From positions 831,525 through 895,524 of the forward strand of contig NW_019091385.1 in assembly GCF_001949145.1 (NCBI RefSeq): a stretch of 64,000 nt of DNA. The letters are read 5' to 3'. Every line of letters starts with the position of its first letter. Position 1 is the first letter of the stretch. This document shows positions 56,001 through 64,000 of this stretch, one piece after another. A program made the position numbers and the translations under genes. The notes under the pieces are model-generated. The model did not search any database. It was given only the letters and a program-made list of their open reading frames with translations, and had not been told where the DNA came from. Origin of the DNA: Acanthaster planci (lineage: Eukaryota; Echinodermata; Asteroidea; Valvatida; Acanthasteridae).

Positions 56001-57269
56001 TCTGCCTCTTATGCCATTAACTGGAGATGTGCAGTTCATTTTGTGTAGTGTCTGGTGTAAAACCAAAGATGGGCTGGTGTCGTGTTGGTTCCTTTTGCCA
56101 AGATCTCCATCCATGATGGGTAAAGGACTTTGCGAAGACACAGGACTGCCAGCACCGATGAAAGAGGGACTCTCAATGGTAGACGAATAGTTTTGTACAA
56201 TCTCGAAATCATCTGGTGCTTCATCTGATGCTGATGGCAAGAATTCTGGAGGATATAAATTAAGGTCGTCAGACTCTCCATCCTCATGGGCGGTGTCTGG
56301 AGTTTGAAATGGGAGGGGACTAATACACATCACTTCATCGCCAAGATCTCTGATGCCCTTGAGTTCATCACAGCTACCGATTGATTCTGTATCTGGCTGA
56401 GGGCTACTGGCCCTACTGTTAAGGACAGATTGGTAATTATCAAACACGATGTCGAGAGTGTTTGATGAGGAGGTAGAAATGACGGACATCTCATCCTCAA
56501 GTATTTCCGCTGAATCTAAGACACATTCCAGGTGACTTTCCCTGATTGTAGCAGGACGCCATGTTTGTAGAGGTGTTCTTTCCTCATCAAATGTTAAGTC
56601 TGCAGCATTATGATTATTCTCAACCTGTTGTGAGATGTTAGTCCGAGCTTCACAATGATCAGTATGTGGTATACTTCGACTTGCAAGGTTCACATGTGGA
56701 AGAGCCTCCTCTCCTTTCAAAAGGTCGTCGCTGTACTCTGCATGTGGAGAGAATAGTGGCGTGCCAATTTCTGCGAGCTTCTTTCTTATTTCTGGTGTCT
56801 CGGACAGCCTTACCACCAACCGCCGCTTCGGAGTTCCATCTGGTGTGAAGAAGTCAGACTCTGTGACATTATCAGAGAGCGTTAAGCCATGTGGGGTCAG
56901 GCCAGGTGTGGCTGGACTAATGGGGATGGTTGGAATGTTGGGGGTCGACGGCTCCTTGCGAGTGGTGGGCAGATGGTTTCTGTCTTCACTGGTATCTCGT
57001 TTTCCAGTTCTGACTGGTGTGTTGCCAGCAGACATCGGGTAACTTCTGTTGAATTCAGCGGTAGTCCGCATCGCTGCATGAGGATACACCACAGGGTCAG
57101 AGTACCTATGCTTGACCTTTGACCTGGGCAAGACAACACAGCCTTTCCGACGGACTCTGGAGGAGCGTCTACTTGGCGAGGTGTAGACTCTCTTCAAGAG
57201 AATGATCTGATCTTTTTCCCTCACCACGCAACCATTGTGAGCTTTGATGCCTCCGCTGGGCGACAAATC
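53049..57269 (-). CDS. PRR14/PRR14L-like Tantalus-domain protein (large coding exon)
   Basis: One exon with 1406 sense codons begins after an acceptor (TGCCTAG|GATTTGTCG) and ends at TGA 53051-53049. There is no ATG at the exon start, so at least one upstream exon exists. Near residues 1177-1240 is a Tantalus-like domain: KELYLKRG..VLKPSNLETIFEE then KCKRAVHFPEHPW. LETIFEE fits the L-x-x-I-x-E docking motif for PP2A-B56 known from PRR14 proteins, and RAVHF fits an RVxF PP1 motif. Other features are an AT-hook-like KRKRGRPP (about 745), five basic R-R-S-x-R-(L/V/I) boxes (about 33, 684, 837, 920, 1015) and long Ser/acidic disordered stretches. It is probably a nuclear chromatin/lamina-associated scaffold. 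PRR14 and PRR14L are vertebrate paralogues, so no symbol is given. Confidence 0.75.
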   Translation of the reverse strand, partial: DLSPSGGIKAHNGCVVREKDQIILLKRVYTSPSRRSSRVRRKGCVVLPRSKVKHRYSDPVVYPHAAMRTTAEFNRSYPMSAGNTPVRTGKRDTSEDRNHLPTTRKEPSTPNIPTIPISPATPGLTPHGLTLSDNVTESDFFTPDGTPKRRLVVRLSETPEIRKKLAEIGTPLFSPHAEYSDDLLKGEEALPHVNLASRSIPHTDHCEARTNISQQVENNHNAADLTFDEERTPLQTWRPATIRESHLECVLDSAEILEDEMSVISTSSSNTLDIVFDNYQSVLNSRASSPQPDTESIGSCDELKGIRDLGDEVMCISPLPFQTPDTAHEDGESDDLNLYPPEFLPSASDEAPDDFEIVQNYSSTIESPSFIGAGSPVSSQSPLPIMDGDLGKRNQHDTSPSLVLHQTLHKMNCTSPVNGIRGRQVLRVSLSPQTFGPYNCFDLKASEKSDLQDDVCIVNITPSHKVDTNKGKEPSPTYATQANFESPGSPGSTSFVSTHAESEYHTPRASSLQSLLKNNYYSTSPATSASSKIFLNQQDDFQDFSDFDFASAQGALLTQAFSPVVVTEKLSQTSLVNVSAKSSSAESCSRVKSPLSHFGVNPSLVQNSSVHQSSASKNAKLTTKEKGKCRNWTEMLEDDTSYHEESTQGGIGTRSEDSCTSTPNFLRDECCKLSRGKETDRAVQRRSSLRIAKRMSLLTLEAQSKQSDGDEDDSMPVSESGPPKMSKAVQKQSESSVHGRETVPKRKRGRPPLNKSRVRCQTSGGPHVVLDKCAVRVENSSTFSGLDEESDEMSSQEPASIIPSEGQLHSSTYGTITQVNSKTKPKAGKRSKQLRRRSARLNPIVLPLSSKRPSAIISNATSVSKQALAESRLGNITEPPSLSSCSESVSTEEDFQYQFGDHSDSLQAERKTKRQYKLPRRRSARLNSVGLPVTRENPIVISSEPMTSESHDLGPASSNSKSAAPKGVSGETAQDVESSNCSLVEPARGSADTELISISEYIAPFGEGKKRGSSKRRRRSSRLLKLSLMSLDEEQPASDQTLPEETSVSSGPEKGSTDSGQDGPLSSSDQESSVQEKERECTSSLDKNQETKVLNNMYSCGTASSGSPGVMLVDINAHADLAGDPLDGSDLLENASAVSAEGATAVRRPRRRKSVHSYSEKTKESKPKKQNDKTDEEAVKELYLKRGECKVLKPSNLETIFEELHFNKRGSPLYTASRKCKRAVHFPEHPWLPRKKKKTAKNSSSRSKGKKKTSKDPNIDMKLEALLAELTPASSPTSELQADNVTLLCCGASHADFSTSQSVSNCPASAWSENSSSDLAVSNIHMSNVGLLLQTAKPTPKTIRKNGEVELEADELVLRKPNRDTPFKGSASSGKYGAMLNRLLKNNVVRHEESQVGEVCGEAMQD

Positions 57270-57865
57270 CTAGGCACAAACAAAGGTAGAACGTGTCTCA
57301 AAACTCAGTTGAAGGGAAAATATTTAAACCTGACATGAAATCAGCCCCAACGAGAAACTGCACTATAAAACACGGTGAGACTGTTTTGATCTTGCAACTA
57401 ATGCTGGAATACAGATGCTGCCATACAACAATGACAAAAAATGTCTCCTGAAAAAACAACGATGGCATTGAGTTGGCTTAAATAACAAAGGGGTCATGTG
57501 ACAACTAAGCTGGCTACTGGATTTGAATTCACAGTGTTAAAAGTAGCATCATGCTGTATACTCCCCAAGGCACTGAGGAGATTTGTCGGATATTTGATTG
57601 ACCCGACAGGCAGGGGTGAATAATGTTAGCTTCAAGTGCTATGATCTTTGTTAAAAGGTACTAAAAATAAATGGATGTAAATTTATATAACGGGTTTTGC
57701 CCTTACCCAATGTATATATTGATAAAGACTGTATGCTCAGTGCTTGTCCGAGAGTTTGTGAAAAAAATTCACAAAACCCGTTGTATAAATTAACATCTCC
57801 CCAACGCAAAATACACCTTGAAATAAATGGATGTGGCTATTACTCATTTTCTGATGCAGCATTAC

Positions 57866-57945
57866 CTTTTCGTCAGCAACGAATCCAGGTGGGGAAGAGC
57901 TATGAATCAAAGCTGTGGTGACAATTGTTGATCCACGAAAAATAG
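57866..57945 (-). CDS. Candidate upstream exon of the PRR14-like gene
   Basis: On the minus strand an acceptor (TTTGGCAG, before 57945) and a donor (GACGAAAAG|GTAATG, after 57866) bound 80 bp. Read so as to end in phase 0, which is what the large exon needs, it gives IFRGSTIVTTALIHSSSPPG and FVADEK with no stop. Phase fit and open frame are the only evidence; the true start codon would be further right. Confidence 0.35.
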
Positions 57946-58672
57946 CTGCCAAAGTAAAGAAAAAAGGCTACTTGTAAAAACACCGAGGTAGACTGGACTG
58001 TAGATGTGAACTACATGTACACTCAATCTAAATATTAAACTTTACTTTCTCAACGTCATGTTTTGGCAAACCTGACTTCTAGAAGGGGACGGTACACAGG
58101 TAGAGGTTGGGTGTTTTCATTTTTCGACTCCCTTGTGCAATGCATTTAATTGGTCGGTTTAACACCATCTAACTGCCTTGCATATTTATGTTTTCATGTT
58201 TTATGAAATGTTGGAAGTTGTGGCACGTACATGTACATGTAGTATAACTATAAAGAATTAACTCTCCAATTAATGTTCAGCACAGCATAGACATATCTGC
58301 ATGGTACCACTTAATTTATTTTACAATGCCCACAGTCAGATTCTTCCTGTACCTGGGGATTCCATCCTTGACGTTGTGGTGCACAGTATTTGTGCCTGAA
58401 AGTCCGCCCGCCCGGGATGCGACTCTGCACAGAATATACAAAGGAATGAATCACTCCAATACATTGTGATGTCCTGTTCTAAACCTAGTACAGTGTACAT
58501 GTTATGTGCCTCTCTAACCACAGACCCCAAGGTCTATATCACACATCTACACACTTTCCAAGGCCTCTTGGAAGTCTGGTCTCCATGTCAATGCATGCAG
58601 TTGTAACAACAGCCAACAGCATGCAAGATTTCTAGATGCAGGCGGTAACAGAAGAGACAGTGGGCCTGTTTG
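57946..58672. other. Upstream region of the PRR14-like gene; no exon identified
   Basis: The first exon and promoter of the PRR14-like gene should lie here or further right, but no ATG plus donor in the required phase is convincing. ACATGTACATGTAG palindromes occur near 58227. Confidence 0.35.
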
Positions 58673-58794
58673 TTTCACATGGACCTGAATCGTGATCAGT
58701 GATCCTAACGCTGGTTCACACCATCCATTAGGCAGGTTTTGGTGTCCACAAACCAACGATTGATCACCGATCATGATCTAGATCTGTGTGAAAT
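58673..58794. mobile_element. ~122-bp miniature inverted-repeat element
   Basis: The left end TTTCACATGGACCTGAATC-GTGATCAGTGATC and the inverted right end TTTCACACAGATCTAGATC-ATGATCGGTGATC match over ~32 bp with a few mismatches. The centre carries TCACACCATCCATTAGGCAGG. The flanks are not resolved well enough to name a superfamily; the GGGCCTGTTTGTTTCACA left edge recalls hAT-type ends. Confidence 0.55.
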
Positions 58795-60289
58795 TAAATG
58801 TGATGGTATGTACATGTTAAAGGAATGTCACTGTATGCCCGTCATTGCAGTATTACCAGGAAATGAGTGAGCTGTTTGTACAGTCATGACGGCGTAACGG
58901 ACAATTCTAGTTAAAATAACATTATCAAACTATTTGTACATGTCAAATATCTGCGTTTGTGTTTTCATCATAAGTGGTTCTAGGCCCATGTGCAAGCTTG
59001 GAAGCATCACTGGCATGATTGACGCATGGCATTCTGTAGCCCATGTTGGAAGCCAAGTCTTCATTGTGTTACGACTGATGTCCAAGGTATCACGTTATCC
59101 TATCAAAGCGAACCTTTTTGCAACACTTTATTTGCATATATTTACATACTTATGTGAGTTACGATAATCGAGACATAAGAAATTTGTGAATGAAATTTCA
59201 GCCCAGCCTACCTCCATCGGTAAACTGTAAAAAAAAGTACTGAAAAAAGTTGCTATGGCAGGGTGAATTGATATTCTGGATGTCAGTCGCAATGTAATGA
59301 AGATGTCCAACCCAGGCAAGGCATTTTGAGTTTGGACTGTCATGGCTGTCCATGGCTGTGTTGGGTGCGATCAGTTGATGTGTGTAATTGCTTGATCTTT
59401 GCATGATCAGTAGATCTTACTGCATGATCAGTAGATCTTACTGCATGATCAGTAGATCTTACTGCATGATTTGTTGATAATCCCACCATCAGCTAATCAC
59501 CTCTTCTTATTTGCTGTTGTTGGTTTTGAAAGATTGTTTCTAAAAGGAGAAGTAAAGTTGGAGATTTTATGCAGAATTGACTGACTGCGTAGAGTGACCA
59601 GGCAGTTACCCGTATCAGCCTAAGCTGTAGGTCAACTTGATGACTGACACTGATAATGTCACCCCCCCCGAAACTGTGAGGTTTGCTGTCCGTCACGCAT
59701 CCACAAACATGTGATGCGAGGAACGTGACAGACGACAAATCCATCAGTTCTGGGGGTCAACACTGTCACTGACAAACCTTTTCAGTGCGAATAAGCAATA
59801 GGGCAAGGAGGAAGATAAGCCGACAAATATGGTAAGAGGGAGGGAACTGTACATGTGGGGACCCTGTTCCTTAAGAGAGGGGAGACCTAACTTTTGGATT
59901 CACCTTGGTATGGTACATGTAGATGACTATGACATGTATGACCATGACATCATGCTCAATAACTGTAAGACTGATGTTGTGAAAAGAGGGCAGGGTTTTG
60001 AGTTTTGAGGGAAATTATGAGGAGACACGTGACACATGGTGGATTCAAATTTGCATGGCTGATTTACAAGTACTTCCTGGACAGTAAGGCACCAGGCCTA
60101 ATACTTTGTACTATGGAGTAGGTCTAGTGCCTTATAGACCTGTAAACAGGGCCCTACATGTACATGTACTCCTTTGTCATATACTGGGCCCTGTCCCGAT
60201 TGATAGTGATTTCCTTCTATCAAGTTTATCCAGGATGTCTGGGGATGTTATTAGGCAGCCGCTGGACCTTGTGAGTTGAAATTGCACCG
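58795..60289. other. Intergenic; one 21-bp tandem repeat, no gene supported
   Basis: Apart from the repeat at 59401-59470, no exon with splice signals and coding character was found. Confidence 0.35.
59401..59470. repeat. 21-bp tandem repeat, 3.3 copies
   Basis: GCATGATCAGTAGATCTTACT is repeated exactly three times (59401, 59422, 59443) and then breaks off after GCATGAT. Each unit holds two palindromes, TGATCA and AGATCT. Confidence 0.9.
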
Positions 60290-60846
60290 GATGTTCACTA
60301 CTTGCGTTGCTCACTACATGTATCCCCCAGGTTGCTATTTGCACAAAACTCACCTTTTCCTCGTTTGGAGGAAAAAAATGTTGCCTTTAGTTGGTTTTTT
60401 CGCCACTCATGCCACTCCGGACGAATTCTGGCCTGACTTGGACATTACACAGACTCCTTTGTATATTTAAGTGATGGTAGCCCGTACAGAGAGCCTGTCT
60501 ACATGTAGTTTGTCCCCAGACTTCAGCACATACTGATTTCCTTCAGATCCATGAGAGTACCTGTTGATCCAAGTAGTTGTGGAAAATTACGGAGGTTTTG
60601 TGTCGCAGCTAATACGCAATGCCATTGGCTACTTCCCTGTCCAGTCAAATACCCCTTGCGGCGAATTCTTGAGCATGTAGCGTGGCTTGCTCTCTGTGAC
60701 ATGACACAAAACAGCCATCATTTGTTCAAGTCTAGCCAAAATTCTTTCGGGCCGAACGGTTAACATTTTCTTCTCAAAACGAGGAAAAGGTGTATTTTCT
60801 AGAAATAGAGAACTGGGGGATAGTTAGTAGCGTAAGTAGTCGACAT
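60290..60846. mobile_element. ~557-bp fold-back element with long imperfect inverted arms
   Basis: The left arm (60290-60382: ATGT-CACTACTTGCG, TATCCCCCAG, CACCTTTTCCTCGTTTGG, GAAAAAAATGTT) is matched by the inverted right arm (60762-60846: AACATTTTC, AACGAGGAAAAGGTG, CTGGGGGATA, CGTAAGTAGT). Similarity continues inward (GAATTCTGGCCTGACTTGGAC near 60423 against GTTCAAGTCTAGCCAAAATTC near 60724), giving arms of roughly 150 bp. No transposase is encoded. Confidence 0.7.
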
Positions 60847-63800
60847 ACTGATGCAATTTCAGCTCATCAGATCCAGTGGGTGTCTGATAACATGTGACCC
60901 ACAATCCCAAAACCAGGCTGAAGTCGGTATTTGTGGTGTTGGACAATTCCTCTCCTTAAGCTTTTTTTTACATTTTAAAGGGATCCCTGTAAAATCGAAA
61001 TTTCTGTCTGCAGAAAGCTTCTTACGGGTAGTGACAGCTGTGAAAATCTGAACAGTGCAAGTTCCATTATTATAGGTTTTGAAGTTACCTACCTGTACTT
61101 CAGCCTGGCTTTGGGATGGTGGGTCACATATCCCCGGACTTCCTAGATAAACATGATCAAAAGAAATCACGATCAATCGGCCAGGACCCAGTACATTGTA
61201 CATGTACCGTACATGTACATACGGCCTTGTCATGCACGTTTACAGGTTTAAGTGCCTTACTGTCATGACTGATTGGAAAATCTGTTCGGTCTATCAGCAA
61301 GAAAGTCAAATTTTCTCACAATTTACAATTCAAAATTTCCAAAAAGGGAAAGAGTTTCATAGTACACGGACGCCACTTCATACCCCATGCACAAACCCTA
61401 TGAGACTGGTCTGAAATATTCTGTTTTCTAAGTAAATGAGTTCTGATTCAATGTTCTGCGTAGGTCTAAATGACTCATTTTTTTCCATCCTAAATTGAAT
61501 TTTTCTCTCATGATTTTGTGTTTTGATGGCTAATATTATACTGTAAGGAATAATTACTGGTGTCCGTATCCGCCCCGAGTTGACGTGCACCCCCAAGGGG
61601 CAAAAGACAGACAGATGGTACTCAGTTTTCCAAGTGGGTTCCTGCCTGCGTTCTGCGTGTACATGGTGTACGCAAAGACCATACATTTAGGAATAAATTG
61701 TTATGCGTACTCGGCGTGCTCTGCGTCAAATGCGCCATTGATCTCCATTATAAATGCGTGCCTATGCAGTGAGTACCCAAAAAACATGAGCTCTTTTGTT
61801 CCGCTCGGAGTCCTGGGGCCTACATGTACCTGCCAACTGCTGTCTGAATTCTTCCCGAAAGTTTCCTTTGTTTTGAGGGGGCTGAGCAGTTTTAGAAGAT
61901 TAAAATGACTAAAATGGGGTGTGTACTGAAGGCAGATTGGCTAGCCCTACACGTAAGGCTGTAGGGGCTCTTATTTAGCTAATACACGGACTGAGTGATA
62001 AGGCACTACATCATGGACTCTTCCAAATCTTGGGCAGCAGATTAGATATGTCTTGACATGGAACATCCGTCGAGATGAGGGGTCAAGAGACGTAATGTTC
62101 AACGACCTTATTTAAAAGATGGCGACTGTGAGAGCAAGCACGTGAGATTGAATGGGTGAAGGCAAAATGACTGGAAAATACTACAACAACGTGAGTGAAA
62201 TCATTCAATAAATGGTGGTAAGAAAAAAAGCGGAGAGGCTAAGGATCATCTCTGTGTGCAAAAAAAATTGCACCTCCAATTATAAAAGGGTGCGCCGAAC
62301 TTTTTCACTATGGCGACACGCAAATTGCGTATACGGATGTGTGGCTAAAGGATGGAGCGGTAGCGAGAGTCCCTGCCACATGGGGGCTAGAAAAAGGGCT
62401 GCTAAGCAGTGCACAGTGATCAGAGTATAGGCCGACACAAAAATATAATACTTATTAGGCCTAATATAATCAGTGCTCTGAAGCATGTAATTGCCATAAT
62501 TCAGGGCACTGATTATATATTACATTTTTGCCTACAGTGCACTTGATACTGTCTTGAATTCAGTGTGACCATCGACCACAGCTGAATGTCGGAAATGGAC
62601 GAATTGCCCTTCGGATGTGCACAGCCTACATCCATGATGCCATGATGACAGCTCAACACCTGTTTTTTAGTATTTATAAACAAAGCTAAGAATCATAAAG
62701 ATATAAATATAAAACATTACAAAAGTACCAAAGATAGACTTGTGTAAGTACCTTTTTGTAAAAAGGAAACTGTTGACTATTCCAAGGATTTCTTCCCGAT
62801 AGTTAGCTAGAACTCTTCACGCAATTTCTTTTGAAATCTTCCGCTAGCGGTTATTGGTCTGATACCTAGACGTGAGGATCAATGTACTGTTCGCATGAAA
62901 CTGTGCTGCATGTGTGCATGTGACACTAATAGTGCCAGCCTATTTGTGGTGTATTGATTATCTTTAATTTGCATACTATGAATGATGCATTAGGTAAAGT
63001 TAAAACGAAACTTATGTTACAAGGGATCTATATTGAACTTCGACCTTGTCAAAACAAAATATAATTGTAGAAACTTTTGTTTTTCAGTTCTTTAATGCTG
63101 GATGTGTGAGTAACATTCTTGGCTCTAAGCTTGCACTAAAATGGTCCAAATTTCCCTGATTAATATTTATTTAAAAGTTTCTTACATGAATATTAATTAC
63201 AAGATTTATTAAAGATACTGAATGATGGGGTGTGCATTAAACTTGAGGCCATTAATACTTCTGGGGGGGGCATAATTTACCTCCACAGGACCCAAGACCT
63301 CCATGCTTTAGTGACCATGCCCCAGCAAGCCAACAACTTCTAGCATCTCGTAGTCCACGCTTCATCAAATCTGGCCTCTTTCATTACCCAGCTCCATACA
63401 CCAGTCCGGCACATTCTCCTGAGATCGGCCAGAAAATCCTGGTCGAAATGTCAAGTTGACACTCACCAGTTCTGCTCAGAACCTCACCTCTTCTTGAAGA
63501 GATAGGGCCCATGTACCCGCAAATCCTTACTCTCGTTTTGTAAGGTAATGAAGCAGCAAGACACTTGCAGGAGTTACAAAGCACTCTCAAAGATTTTGCA
63601 ATGCAAAACAACAGCAATATTTGCCAAAGTCAGGATTATGGTTCATGTATTCTGATATTGATTCGATATATGATAGGCATATCTGGCTGGAACCATATTC
63701 AATTTCAAGGTTGATCCTCTGATTGAAAGCAAACAGCACCAAAGTAAAAACACACAAACTTACAAATACGCCTTGTGAAAGAAAATGGTTTCTTTTTTTA

Positions 63801-64000
63801 TTAAATATCCCATTACCTTGGCAGAAAAAAAGTCATGAAGTCAAAATTCATAAAGTATTAAGTTTTATTATAAAGCCATAAAATACAATACTTCCTTATT
63901 TTACAGAAAACACAACAATGTACCAGTTTCACATTTAAAAAGCTAAAACCATGTGAATTAAAATGTTAATGGTTGTTACTTTTTTATCAGTATATTAGTA
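60847..64000. other. Intergenic to window end; no gene supported
   Basis: A short hairpin lies at 62464-62521 (AATATAATCAGTGCTCTGAA against TTCAGGGCACTGATTATATATT). GTACATGTACC-GTACATGTACAT palindromes lie at about 61195-61220. The open stretch 62212-62430 and others have no domain-like content. Upstream exons of the PRR14-like gene could lie here unseen. Confidence 0.35.

Noticed and set aside
53110-57122. Many plus-strand and out-of-frame open stretches
   Set aside because: Shadows of the 4.2 kb minus-strand PRR14-like exon.

Overview
This is a eukaryotic nuclear window. Five multi-exon genes can be spliced by eye with GT-AG introns of about 0.2-5 kb and matching codon phases; there are no operons, ribosome binding sites or tRNA/rRNA genes. 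Introns and intergenic DNA are AT-rich, rich in TACATGTA palindromes and full of decayed transposons. Gene content, sequence style and the family relationships suggest an invertebrate animal, probably a marine invertebrate deuterostome (amphioxus, hemichordate or echinoderm type). The species cannot be fixed from the sequence alone. Two assembly gaps are present (11183-11830 and 15335-15337).

Layout. 1-14 kb is a transposon graveyard. It holds a truncated TTAA-bounded element (1-455) and a decayed array of a splice-site-flanked, SANT/Myb-like exon. That array is interrupted by a ~4.9 kb insertion containing a broken DIRS-type retroelement on the minus strand. Further on are palindromic elements at 9.28-9.66 kb and a frameshifted transposase-like gene relic (about 10.9-13.85 kb, plus strand) that starts with a chromo-barrel-like segment behind a CCAAT/TATA promoter. 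14-18.3 kb has no recognisable gene.

18.3-28.3 kb (minus strand) carries phosphatidylserine decarboxylase (PISD). The reconstructed mitochondrial form is 402 residues. There is also an alternative, hydrophobic first exon at 22973-23353 that matches the shared exon in phase. 28.6-34.7 kb is a ~3 kb direct duplication carrying two complete three-coding-exon MIF/D-dopachrome-tautomerase-like genes (plus strand). 36.5-40.2 kb is class I fructose-bisphosphate aldolase (minus, 361 aa). 47.6-50.3 kb is the mitochondrial rRNA 2'-O-methyltransferase MRM3 (minus, 422 aa), with a small divergent reading frame 63 bp from its start codon. 53.0-57.3 kb is a very large coding exon of a PRR14/PRR14L (Tantalus-domain) protein (minus). 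57.9-64 kb holds palindromic and tandem repeats and no clear gene.

The genes are not one pathway: PISD makes phosphatidylethanolamine, aldolase is glycolytic, MRM3 modifies mitochondrial 16S rRNA, the MIF-like pair are tautomerase-fold proteins, and the PRR14-like protein is a nuclear scaffold. The co-location of PISD and a PRR14L-type gene recalls their adjacency in the human genome and may be conserved linkage. The most interesting leads are the PISD alternative first exon, divergence of the catalytic-lysine position and the core promoter between the two MIF-like copies, the interrupted SANT-exon array, and the chromo-barrel/transposase relic.
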